The notes under the pieces: generated by a model | What the model saw: only the letters and a program-made list of their open reading frames with translations | Told to the model about the DNA's origin: nothing | Databases searched by the model: none | Part shown: one piece after another, positions 1 to 8,244 of the stretch | Layout of the letters: each line of letters opens with the position of its first letter | Numbering within the stretch: the first letter of the stretch is position 1 | Position numbers and translations under genes: made by a program | Source of the DNA: Chrysochromulina parva | Lineage: Eukaryota; Haptophyta; Prymnesiales; Chrysochromulinaceae | NCBI GenBank assembly: GCA_002887195.1 | Contig: PJAB01001127.1 | Span: 1-17,018, forward strand | Direction: 5' to 3' | Length of the DNA stretch: 17,018 nt

Positions 1-682
1 AGCCCTAGGCTGATCTTCCTTCTCTGTAGACATCAGCCTCTGGAGTGATTGAGGTGTTACGGTGGCCGCACGGTGGCCACGGTGACTGCGCGAGCGCGCG
101 CGCCGGCTATGGCGTGCGTCGATGGGCTTGGCCGGCTGGGGCGGACGTCGGCGGGCGATTCACTGCGTTGCAACGCCGCCAGAGGTGCTGTCGCTTCGAA
201 GCCTTTACTGGGGCCATGTGGAAGGTGCTCCGGCGACCCGACGATAGCGCGAATGCCGAAAACGCAAGTTTAGGACAAGAATGCGGTCTCCCTTGCACTG
301 GGGGGGGGGCTAATGCATCAGGGCGACCATGCCCCACCCCAGGGGGGGCTATGGGCGCCGTTTTGGGCGTTCTGCAGTGTGTGCGGCGAGCAGAAGGAGA
401 TCACACATAGGGTCAACAAGCGAGGTTTCGTTGTGCGTGGGCAAACTTGAGTCGCGACTCAAAACTCAAGATCACAAAGGACCTCTTAACTCACGACTCA
501 AGATCACACAGCACCTCTTAACTCACGACTCAAGATCACTCAGCAACTCTTAACTCAACCCAACTCATCTGAATCAAGGGATGCCCTGATGTTCGGTGCT
601 ATCGCTGCTAACGAACGGAATACGTCCGGTTCGATTGTGACGGCTTTTATGTTTTGGGGCCCACGTTCTGGGCCTTTAACTT
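1..682. other. Intergenic region, no supported gene
   Basis: I cannot support a gene here. The open frames are short, overlap one another on both strands, and translate to Arg/Ala/Gly-rich sequence with no recognisable domain. The stretch contains a run of ten or so G near 300-309, a 32-bp tandem repeat at 465-560, and then lower-GC DNA leading to the 3' end of the minus-strand ATPase gene at 683. The first 30 bases contain a pyrimidine-rich tract ending in TAG that resembles a 3' splice site, so the tail of a neighbouring gene cannot be excluded. Confidence 0.5.
465..560. repeat. 32-bp tandem repeat, three copies
   Basis: Three head-to-tail copies start at 465, 497 and 529. Each begins CTCAAGATCAC and continues with a CCTCTTAACTC-like segment. 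Copies 1 and 2 differ at only a few bases; copy 3 diverges at its end. Shorter variants of the GACTC core are also present just upstream at 450-460. It lies outside any supported coding region and behaves like an ordinary minisatellite. Confidence 0.85.
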
Positions 683-3600
683 CTAAACACGCAGTTGAGC
701 CTCGGTCTCGTGTGAATCACGAGATTGTCTGATTCTCGAATGTACTAGGCTTCTGTTCGATGGGTCCTCAGGCTCGGCCTCGCCTACCAGCTCTCTGATC
801 GGCATGCTGAGGGGCAAGACCGACGATGAGGAACGCGGGCTGCTCGTCATCATGGCTATCGGCCTGGTCTTCCGGGGCGGGGTCGCTCCGCTCGACGCGC
901 ATACCACGCCGCTCGACGGCGCGGGCACTACCACGCCAGCGCCTTCGGCACACCTGCCGCCGAGCTCGCCCATCTCGTCAAGCGACGGCGCGCGCTTGGT
1001 AGGCGGTGCCGAGCTCGCACGCTGCACGGCGGCGACCACAAAGGGGGCCTGTGTTGCTAGGGCGGCCAACTCGCCGCCACGCCCTACCGCCCCGGGGTGA
1101 TCTCGGGGTGATCTCGATGTTGCTCGGGCGGACAACTCGACACGCCCTACCGCCCCGGGGTGATCTCGGGGTGCTTCAGTCGATTCATTGTGGTTCTTTT
1201 CGCGGAGCCGCAACGGCGAGCCATTGCGAGTCCTTCCTGAGCATGCCTCTGTGGGAGCCACTTCCTGAGCATGCCGCGGCAAGCCGTTGCGAGTGTGCTC
1301 CTCGGGAAAGCTCACCGCGCGCAGGTAGCGTTGGAGCGGGTTGAGCGAGTCCGAGTCCATCTTCGAATCACCGACTAAGCCGAGCGCGCCGCCACTCCTT
1401 CTTCCCTCTTTGCCTGCCTCCGAGAGGAATTTAGTCAGCGTCTGGACCAGTGCTGTAGCAAAGCGGTCCACGGCCGCGTCCACCACCTTCGCGGTATCCT
1501 TCTCGTCGGCGTGCGCCGGGCCACCGGTGGCAGCAGCAGCAGCATCGCGCTCAGAGCCATCGGTGGCAGCAGCAGCGGCATCGCGCTTATAGCCATCGGT
1601 GGCAGCAGCAGCAGCATCGCGCTCAGAGCCATCGGTGGCAGCAGCAGCGGCATCACGCTGAGAGCCAACGGGGGCTACAGGCGGGGGAGCAGGGGCTGCA
1701 CCAAAGCCGCCCACGCCACCACCCACGCCACCACCCACGCCACCGCCCACGCCACCGCCCATGCCACCGCCCATGCCACCGCCCATCGGCGCCTCGGCCT
1801 TCGGCGCCGTTTCGGTCTTCTCGAGCAGCTTGCTGAGCTTCCGGGCCATCCTGTTGGCCTCGTCGAGCGCGTCCTGCGAGAGGGGCGTCGGCTCGCCTGC
1901 CTCTGTGATGGCACGCTCGAGCTTGCGAAGGAGCTTCCTCGCCTTCTTCTTGACCTTCACTGGGTCGGGAGCCGGCGCAGGCTCTGGCGCAGGCGCGAAG
2001 CCCCGACCACGCATGCCACCGCCACCGAAGCCCACGTGGCTCGCTGGCTCGGCGTGGCCCTCTGGATAGGCGAGCGCCTCGAGGTCGAGTACCACGGACT
2101 TTGCACGCTGTGAACATGTCTCGAGCTTCTCGGCTGTGAGCCGCGAGCGGAAGTTTGTCATCGCCTCGTTGCTGGCGCACTCCTCGGGTGCCTTGTGCCC
2201 GTAGAGCAGCAGATGCGACTTGAGCTTTTGGAAAGAGTGGGTGGACAGCAGCCGGCCGCTGGCCGTCGGCGACATCGGCCACTGGCTGCACAGCTGGCGC
2301 GCGCACTCCTGGACTGCCTCGGGCGTGTGCAGCGAGTCCATGCCGCCAAAGATCTTGCGCACCTCGTGCTCGATCTGGCCCGCGTCGGGCGGCGAAAACA
2401 TGGCACGCATATCGACGCGCCCAGGCCGAAAGAGAGCCTCCGACGTCTTTCGGAACTCCTCTGACATGAGTTTTTCGTACTTGTTCGTCGTCATGATGAT
2501 GGTAAGGCCACAGCTATTGGCCAGCGCGCCATCGAGCATGTTGAGCATCGCAGAGTAGCCGATCTTGCTACCCGTGCGCTTCCGCTCCTCCTCCTCCTCC
2601 TCCTCCTCCTCCTCCTCCTCATCGTCCTCATCCTCCTCCGTATCATCCTCGCTCTCGTTCTCCCCTTCCTCCTCCCTGTCGTCGTCCTCGTTGACCTCCT
2701 CCTCCACCACCACCTTATCCCTTTTGGCGTCCATTTTCGCGCCCGTCTCCTCCTCCTTCCTATCCTTCTTGTCGGCAGCCGCCGTCGTCTTCGCGTCGTC
2801 CTGGGCACCCTTGGAGCCTCGCTTGCACACCGACGCGTCAATGTTCTTGAGCAGTAGGATCGAGCGCGGCGGCAAGGAGCGCACGATATCGGAGATGTTC
2901 GCATCGTTCACGCCGATCTTCGCTGCGGACTTCAAGTCGAGCACGTACAGGTCCGAGCCGACCCGTCCTGCAAGCACCTTCGTGAATGTGGTCTTGCCGC
3001 AGCCGGGGCTGCCGTAGAGCAGGTAGCCGCGCCTGTACGGCACGCCGCGGGCCGAGTACCAGCGGACGCGCCCCACAAAATCTTTGAAGTCGTCGAGCAC
3101 CGCCTGGAGCTGCCTGGCCTCCGCCGGGTCGGACGGCATCGCAAAGTCAGAGAGCTTCTTCAGCGGCTCAACCTGGGGGCAGGGCGCAGGGGTGTCGACT
3201 CCGATTCGTGAGCGTCTGAGTTCGCAGCAGCAGCAAGGCAGCGGCAACGGCATGGCGCAGGCTAGTGGGCAAGGGATCAAGACATCGTGAGCCCGACCTC
3301 GCCGTGCTGCGGAAAGCCGTCGAGAGCTCTTTCCATGCGCTTGATTTCGGTCTGACCGTCGCGCGCGGCGAACCACGCGACGCGCGCGGCCTCGATGACT
3401 GGCCAGATATCGTCACGCTGCTGACGAAGAAGGTGGACGCGCACGGCCGCATCTTGACGAGCGTCGTAGTAGAAGTAGGTGCGCTGGAGCGGTCGGCCCG
3501 TGAAGATCAGCAGCGCGAGTGCGTCACCGAGCAGCTGAAGCAGCGATGCGGCGGCCACACGGTTCCCCACACGGTCCCTTTCCGCGTGCCACACACACAG

Positions 3601-4416
3601 CCGCGAAGCGAAGCGGCGGTCGATGTCGAGTTCGAATTCTTCGGGCTCTTCATCGAGCTTGCGCCACGAGTGCACCGGCTTCAGCTGCAGCGTCCGTGGT
3701 GGCCTCGCGAGCTGAGTCTTCTCACTCTGCACACGGCCGGCGAGCTTGAAGCGGCGCGTTGTCTGCAGCTGGCCCATCTCGATGCACTTAGCAAGAGCTC
3801 TGGCGAGCTCGTAATCCTTAAGAACGAAGCAGCAGAAGACGCGCGATTGGATGGAGGTGGCAGTGGCCTGCAGTATGAGAAAGCCAACGCCCACGGCGAT
3901 CAGCACGGCGAACGTGGACAGGCCGGTGTACGCAGACGCTGCCACCCATTGCGCATAACCAAGGCATTGGCCAAAGTAGAAGGCTGCCACCTCTCGCAGC
4001 TCGACGTCGCCGTCGCGTTCCAGATCGAACGATTCGGGGAGGAAGTAGGCGCAGTCGAGTTGGGAAGAAACCGCCCAGGCCACTACCGCCATGCAGATAA
4101 CGGCGGATAGCCGAGGCTGCATTCCGTCAAACCTTCGGCGGCGCCTGAGTAGGGCCAGCAACAGGAGGAGCGGCAGTAACGGTAGCGCCTGCCACACGAG
4201 GGAGGTCGCCCGCGTGCTATCCGGCAAGTTGTCGAGCCAGCCGCTGTGGCGAGGCAGCGGGAACAACACGCCGGAGAAGCTCAGCGTCATCGAAGTTGTC
4301 GCGACGCGCTGTGATGAGCTAGACCTCGGGAAACATAGAGGTCGGCTCGAACCACCACGGCGCGTGGGCCGATTCCTCACGAGATGGGGGATGCATGCAG
4401 ACTGAAACGTTGACAA
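683..4416 (-). CDS. BCS1-like AAA ATPase with N-terminal membrane segments (two exons)
   Basis: I read this as one gene: exon 1 is 4416-3298 (373 codons) and exon 2 is 3172-683 (829 residues), about 1202 aa in all. Exon 1 has hydrophobic segments near residues 74-90, 103-120 and 163-185 and an EF-hand-like loop at 131-142. It ends in a stretch resembling the end of the BCS1 N-terminal domain (residues about 334-360). Exon 2 continues with the BCS1 motif WYSARGVPYRRGYLLYG, Walker A GSPGCGKTT (about 427-435), a degenerate Walker B LLLKNIDA (about 479-486), an acidic insertion (about 530-569), sensor 1 MTTN, the arginine-finger motif FRPGRVD (about 621), and a C-terminal helical region. The rest of the C terminus is low complexity (Gly repeats, Ala repeats) with no recognisable domain, and its true end is uncertain. 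BCS1 proteins are membrane-bound AAA translocases, classically acting in complex III assembly in mitochondria. The long tail and the EF-hand-like loop are not typical. Family assignment is firm; joining the exons is an inference. Confidence 0.8.
1078..1173. repeat. Direct repeat, 33-bp core with 63-bp spacing
   Basis: An identical 33-base core lies at 1078-1110 and 1141-1173. Part of the spacer (GGGCGG.CAACTCG) also recurs before each copy, giving a roughly 63-bp unit. It falls in the C-terminal tail of the minus-strand ATPase, where it encodes PRDHPGAVGR-like repeats. A shorter repeat with a TTCCTGAGCATGCC core follows at about 1235-1275. Confidence 0.8.
1521..1664. repeat. 36-bp tandem repeat, four copies, coding
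   Basis: Four 36-bp units start at 1521, 1557, 1593 and 1629. On the minus strand they encode four copies of a 12-residue unit of the type DGSERDAAAAAT in the ATPase tail. The period is a multiple of three, so copy-number change would keep the frame. Units alternate between GCAGCAGCAGCAG and GCAGCAGCAGCGG variants, which suggests duplication of a two-unit block. Confidence 0.9.
1707..1786. repeat. 12-bp tandem repeat coding for GGGM/GGGV
   Basis: Between six and seven copies of a 12-bp unit (CCGCCCATGCCA and variants). On the minus strand they encode GGGM followed by GGGV quadruplets, a flexible glycine linker in the C-terminal half of the ATPase. The frame is preserved. Confidence 0.9.
2585..2620. 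repeat. (CTC)12 microsatellite coding for poly-Glu
   Basis: Twelve uninterrupted CTC triplets encode twelve consecutive Glu residues on the minus strand. They form the end of a roughly 40-residue acidic stretch placed inside the AAA domain, between the Walker B position and the segment leading to sensor 1. Confidence 0.95.
3173..3297 (-). other. Predicted 125-nt intron in the BCS1-like gene
   Basis: The 4416-3277 frame closes with a TGA just after FPQHGE, in the middle of a BCS1-like alignment. The next part of the domain resumes in another frame. A 3' splice site with a pyrimidine-rich tract (CCTGCGCCCTGCCCCCAG) ends at 3173, and a GAG/GTCGGG donor sits at 3298/3297. Both junctions are phase 0, so the product reads HGE-VEPLKKL. 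The spacing from DGQT to EPLKKL, about 22 residues, matches my recollection of the same interval in BCS1 proteins. The donor is not a consensus GTRAGT, so its exact position could shift by a few codons. Confidence 0.65.
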
Positions 4417-4769
4417 TCATGTTCCGTTACGTTGTTATACATGGGCTCCTCTTCCTCTGTGTGCTGAAATAGGTCCTTTATAGGAGAGATTCCATCGCGT
4501 CGCGGATCTCGGATGGGCGTGCACGAGCCCTCGTTGGTGCTGCGCTTGCCGCTGAGCTCCGACCTGTGCATCGAGCCCCGCAGACATTGAGCCGGAAGGG
4601 TGCCGTAGCCAATCATGATAACCCTGCATGCTGTGCAGCACCACGGCTGCACTTCCCTCTGCGTGCGCGTCCGCCGTGCGGCCCCAGTGTCAAGCCATGC
4701 TCGCCCACAGGCCGTCCGCAACACCTGTAATCCAGCGAACGTGCCTAGCCACCTCGGAACTAGCCGGAA
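4417..4769. other. Intergenic region between ATPase and channel genes
   Basis: This holds the 3' side of the minus-strand channel gene and the promoter side of the minus-strand ATPase gene. Besides the TATA-like motif there is a 10-bp direct duplication (GGAACTAGCC) at 4757-4776 that overlaps the channel stop codon. Open frames here are short and show no domain. Confidence 0.5.
4475..4482 (-). promoter_or_regulatory. Possible TATA box for the BCS1-like gene
   Basis: On the minus strand the sequence reads CTATAAAGG, and the TATAAAGG core is about 59 bp upstream of the ATG at 4416. That spacing would give a short 5' leader. It is a single motif match and the only good TATA-like match I saw at a sensible distance from a start here. 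Confidence 0.3.
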
Positions 4770-7223
4770 CTAGCCGGACGCGAGAGCCTCGAAGGGGAAC
4801 GCCGTGGAGATGACGCCCACATTGTGGTCAATGGTTTCTGACGACCTGTCCAACGTGTTCGGCTCCGTCGGCGCCGGTTCGCCAAAGAAGCCTCGTCGGG
4901 TCTGCACACTGTAGCGCGTCTCGGTGCGTCGGAATGGGTTGATGTAGCAGTCGATGGGATAGCCCCTGAGTTCCTCGACGCGACCGTACGTAATGCCGTC
5001 GGTGTCCAGCTCCGAGATCTGCTGGTAACCGTTGCCGCCGGATGTCGCGGGGTCGAGGCCGCCGCGCGCGAGAGGCGAGAAAATGACGAGCGTGACGATG
5101 ACGGCGCCTATGCCAAAGAGTAGGAGATGCGCGCTCAATGGCTGCTGTGGCTCGGCGGCCCATCGAACCGCCAGCTTGAGGAGCAGCTGGAAGGGCAGCA
5201 ACGCGACCACTAGCTGGCGCAGCACACGGCCGAGTTGGGTGGGGATGGCGGGCATGCGCTTGTACCAAAAGGTGACGCCAAACTTGGTGCACAAGAAGCT
5301 CCATAAGGCGTAGATTGCAGCAAGCGCGTAGTAAAACGGGCCGAAGGGCCCGTACAAGAGCGCGCACGCAAACAGCCAGTAGAACTGGGCCATCTGCAGC
5401 GACAGCGCCATGCCGGGAGGATCCCAATGCGCAACGGCGTCGGCTTCGTCCTTCGGCTTCTCGCAGCGCGTCTTGCAGCGCTTGAAGACCGAGACGAGCT
5501 GGAGTGCGCGCGGCAGGTCGGCAGTGATGCGCTGGATGCTCATGATGACGACCGCCATCATTGGGAAGGGCGTGCGCTCGTAAAAGTTCTGGCCGACTGG
5601 GCTCTGTTCAGAGATGAAACATTGCGCCATCGAGACAACGATGGGCATGATGACGTTGTTGCACGTGAATGCGCCCGAGAGCTTGGCGAGCAACCCCGCC
5701 TCAAACTCGCCGCGCGTCTCGTGGCCCTCGCGCGAGTGGAAGACGCGGATCGTGTCGCGCACCTTCCACGCGAGCACCGCAATCGCGAGGGCTGCGACGA
5801 GTGCGATCTGGACATTCCGGTCCAAGAGTTGCATGAAGTAGCCTGACGAGAGGAAGGCAGCATCTTCGGTGCCTCCCATCGCGAAGTCTTTGGTGTAGGT
5901 GCGCTTGAAGAACTGGATGGTCACCAGCATGATGCTCGAAACAACGAGCGTGCAGCCGATCGCGCGCTGCGTCATCCAAAAGCGCTTGTGCCGCTCCTTG
6001 GGGAGCACATGCAGGTTTTCCCACAGCACGTTGGAGGGCTCGGGACCAGCAACAACCGTGACGCCGTTGCCCTTGTTTTGTCGCGCGGCGAGCTCGAACT
6101 GTAGTTGGCCCTTGTGCCCAAGCATCCGGTTGCGATCCGTCTCATACTGAAAGACGAGGAACGCTTGGCCACTCGTCAGCTCGCTCAGCCTCTCGAACGC
6201 ATCCGCGTCTGGCGGCTTCGGCATCAGACCAAATTCAAGATGGTGCACTCGATTCTCGTCGAAGCCCAGCCGCATCAGGTCGCTCATGAGCGCGAGGGCT
6301 GCCACCTGGAGCGGCACGCCGCGGTCGAGCCCGCGCAGCATCACCGCGTAGTCCGCCGTGGTCCACTGGTTCTTATCGGCCTCCAGCTCCACCGCCGACT
6401 CGAGGTGGAGCATGCGCATCAGGTACAGGATCACGATCACGAGGTCGCCAAACCAGTACAGGAGCGTGAGGGTATTGATGCCGCCGCTCGCGCAATACTC
6501 GGCCTCGCTCGTGTCGACAGTCGTGCCTTCGAAGTTGGCGAGCCACGGAGCGCCCCCCCAGGACTCGACGGTAAACTCCTCGCAAGCAAGATAGCAGTAT
6601 TGAGAAAGAGACCCTATTGGCTTCAGGTCCAGCGCTATGCTGTGGCCGGCGTAGCCGCAGCGCCTGAGGCTTTCGGGCGGCGGGTCCGGTGTCGGCTGCT
6701 GCGGAAACACGGCGAGCGCGCTGCGACACTCGTTGCGCACTCCGGTGCGCTGCACAATGTCGACATGCAATGGCCACTGCACCGCTAACATGAGGGCAAA
6801 TGCGATGCAACTCTCGAGCATGCAGCGAAGGAAGAAGATGACGGCCGGGGCAAGGCCGAGCACTTCTAGTCGCTGCGTTGGTGAGTACATGGCCTTGAAG
6901 CCTTTGAGCACATCGCCTTCAATCAGCGTCTTTTTGCTTGCCAAAACCACGGCCTTTTCGAGAATGACCTCCCTGTCGAGAATGGGAGGTTTGGGTTGAG
7001 GCTTGGATGGGGTCTGCGGAACAGCAATGCGCGAGAACCGATGCGCGAAATCGTGTGAGCTTGATGGGGCGTGGTGGATTCGAGGCCCCCAAGTCGTACC
7101 GTGTCCATGAGAGAGTTCCCAAACCCTGTGCTTTGGCCGCGACGCTCGCGCGAAAAAGCGTATCACATGCGAAAAGGTCAGCTCGAAACCTGTCTGTAGT
7201 TTTGAGATTAAGGACAAACACAC
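4770..7223 (-). CDS. OSCA/TMEM63/CSC1-like mechanosensitive cation channel
   Basis: An 817-residue multipass membrane protein. The decisive signature is AGPEPSNVLWENL at about 392-404, followed by a basic stretch and a membrane helix. This is the conserved junction between the cytosolic RRM-like domain and the channel core in OSCA/TMEM63/CSC1 proteins. The strand AFLVFQY (354-360) fits the RRM-like domain. Hydrophobic segments lie near 121-148, 249-271, 418-438, 470-487, 519-535, 612-645, 663-685 and 697-716. The YGPFGPFYYALAAIYALWSF region matches the family's late helices. Members are stretch- or osmo-gated cation channels of plasma or organelle membranes. The first 80 or so residues look non-native, so the start may be internal or follow an unseen exon. 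A loop of about 100 residues with five Cys (166, 189, 210, 214, 244) between the first two helices is unusual. It lies tandem with and upstream of the ATPase gene. Confidence 0.85.
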   Translation of the reverse strand: MCLSLISKLQTGFELTFSHVIRFFARASRPKHRVWELSHGHGTTWGPRIHHAPSSSHDFAHRFSRIAVPQTPSKPQPKPPILDREVILEKAVVLASKKTLIEGDVLKGFKAMYSPTQRLEVLGLAPAVIFFLRCMLESCIAFALMLAVQWPLHVDIVQRTGVRNECRSALAVFPQQPTPDPPPESLRRCGYAGHSIALDLKPIGSLSQYCYLACEEFTVESWGGAPWLANFEGTTVDTSEAEYCASGGINTLTLLYWFGDLVIVILYLMRMLHLESAVELEADKNQWTTADYAVMLRGLDRGVPLQVAALALMSDLMRLGFDENRVHHLEFGLMPKPPDADAFERLSELTSGQAFLVFQYETDRNRMLGHKGQLQFELAARQNKGNGVTVVAGPEPSNVLWENLHVLPKERHKRFWMTQRAIGCTLVVSSIMLVTIQFFKRTYTKDFAMGGTEDAAFLSSGYFMQLLDRNVQIALVAALAIAVLAWKVRDTIRVFHSREGHETRGEFEAGLLAKLSGAFTCNNVIMPIVVSMAQCFISEQSPVGQNFYERTPFPMMAVVIMSIQRITADLPRALQLVSVFKRCKTRCEKPKDEADAVAHWDPPGMALSLQMAQFYWLFACALLYGPFGPFYYALAAIYALWSFLCTKFGVTFWYKRMPAIPTQLGRVLRQLVVALLPFQLLLKLAVRWAAEPQQPLSAHLLLFGIGAVIVTLVIFSPLARGGLDPATSGGNGYQQISELDTDGITYGRVEELRGYPIDCYINPFRRTETRYSVQTRRGFFGEPAPTEPNTLDRSSETIDHNVGVISTAFPFEALASG

Positions 7224-7373
7224 TCTCGCTTCGGGTGTGTTGTGTGGGAATGTCGCCCCTGCGCTGTGGCCGGCCTGGGGCGTGTGAGTCGGCGCGGGAC
7301 CTTAAGGGTTGGCGTGTTCGGCGTCGTGTGCGCAGAGCATCACAGCGCAGCGCAACACAGCGCAAGCCCAACG

Positions 7374-7937
7374 TTAAAAGTGCGCAGACCCCGGCCTACT
7401 TGGAGAGCTGAAGACTCCGGCCCAGATTCCGGGACCGGGAGGCGCCTGAGGTGGCGGATCTAGCCATACTGGCTTGCACCACTCCGGATCCACCTCCTTG
7501 ATGATGGCCACACAGGACTCGTGGCCTCGCGCCTCTGCCCACTGTAGCGGCCCTTGCCCAGAGTAGTTGCCAAGCCGCGGATTGGCCCCAAACCAAAGCA
7601 GCCGGCGCATCACTGAGACGTGTCCACCGGAAGCCGCAAACATAATCGCTGTTGTTCCGCTCGGGTCCTGAGAATTTACCGCGGCACCGCGCATAAGCAA
7701 TAGGTTGACGAGATATTCAATGCCGCTGCGGGCGGCAAGCATGAGCATCGTTTTCCCGCGATCGGGCACGAGCGACAGGTTGACGGCATTGACCTTGCCG
7801 CCACCAAGCAGCCACGCCTCGACGGCGCCGACATCTCCGCCAAGTACCGCAAGGCGTATGGCGTTCGGCAGTACATTGGGGTCAGGGGCCGCCTCTTTCT
7901 TGCCTTTGCCTTTCTTGCCTTTGCCCTTCTTACCCAT
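7374..7937 (-). CDS. Small ankyrin-repeat protein with Lys/Gly-rich N terminus
   Basis: About 187 residues from the ATG at 7937. I prefer this start because MGKKGKGKKGKGKK follows directly, while the in-frame extension up to 8039 reads like leader sequence and contains a (TGAG)4 run. Three to four ankyrin repeats follow, recognisable from NAIRLAVLGGDVGAVEAWLL, TMLMLAARSGIEYLVNLLL, TAIMFAASGGHVSVMRRLL and PLQWAEARGHESCVAII. The C terminus is Pro-rich. Ankyrin repeats mediate protein-protein contact; nothing shows the partner. The basic N terminus could bind RNA, ribosomes or acidic lipid. It is head-to-head with the zinc-finger gene starting at 8245. Confidence 0.8.
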   Translation of the reverse strand: MGKKGKGKKGKGKKEAAPDPNVLPNAIRLAVLGGDVGAVEAWLLGGGKVNAVNLSLVPDRGKTMLMLAARSGIEYLVNLLLMRGAAVNSQDPSGTTAIMFAASGGHVSVMRRLLWFGANPRLGNYSGQGPLQWAEARGHESCVAIIKEVDPEWCKPVWLDPPPQAPPGPGIWAGVFSSPSRPGSAHF

Positions 7938-8244
7938 GTGTAAGTGGGGCGACGCTCGTTGACGCCCAAGGCCCGGACCTTGAGTGAGTGAGTGAGCGGG
8001 CGTCCCTTGGGTTCCTCCTTCCCTCGTGTGAACCAGCAAAAAACCGTCGAGGAGAATACCGGTAAAAAGACACCGGGAGAATACCGGTACCGGTACTGGT
8101 AGTTCCCTTATTTCGAGCCGAATCCGACGAATGACGAGTTTACTTCTGCATGACCGTTCTTTCCAAATTAGGGCGTTCCAGTTTCTCGGGGATAATCACC
8201 GGAAGAACAGGCGACGTCGGCCCGCCCACGTCGCGTCTTTCAAG
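7938..8244. promoter_or_regulatory. Divergent promoter region with TACCGGTA elements
   Basis: The 307 bp between two divergent starts must hold both promoters. TACCGGTA occurs at 8057-8064, 8082-8089 and 8088-8095; the last two overlap to form a 14-bp perfect palindrome. The segment GAGAATACCGGTA is directly repeated at about 8052 and 8078. No TATA box is evident. A (TGAG)4 run lies at 7981-7996. The same 8-mer recurs upstream of the gene at 14912 and I did not find it inside coding sequence. Confidence 0.45.

Noticed and set aside
45..553. Overlapping short open frames at the left end
   Set aside because: They overlap on both strands, give Arg/Ala-rich sequence with no domain, and are what high-GC DNA produces by chance.
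1511..2113. 200-residue plus-strand frame opposite the ATPase tail
   Set aside because: It is the antisense of the tandem-repeat region (reads as Gly/Ser and Thr/His/Ala repeats) and has no domain; the minus-strand frame holds the AAA protein.
3265..4110. 281-residue plus-strand frame opposite the first exon of the ATPase gene
   Set aside because: It shows no motif, while the minus strand there encodes membrane helices and a BCS1-like segment; judged an antisense shadow.
4377..4724. 115-residue minus-strand frame between the ATPase and channel genes
   Set aside because: No domain or signal, and it overlaps the likely promoter and the ATPase start. A 5' exon role cannot be excluded but has no positive support.
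6105..6788. 227-residue plus-strand frame inside the channel gene
   Set aside because: Antisense to the OSCA/TMEM63-type coding sequence, with no recognisable feature.
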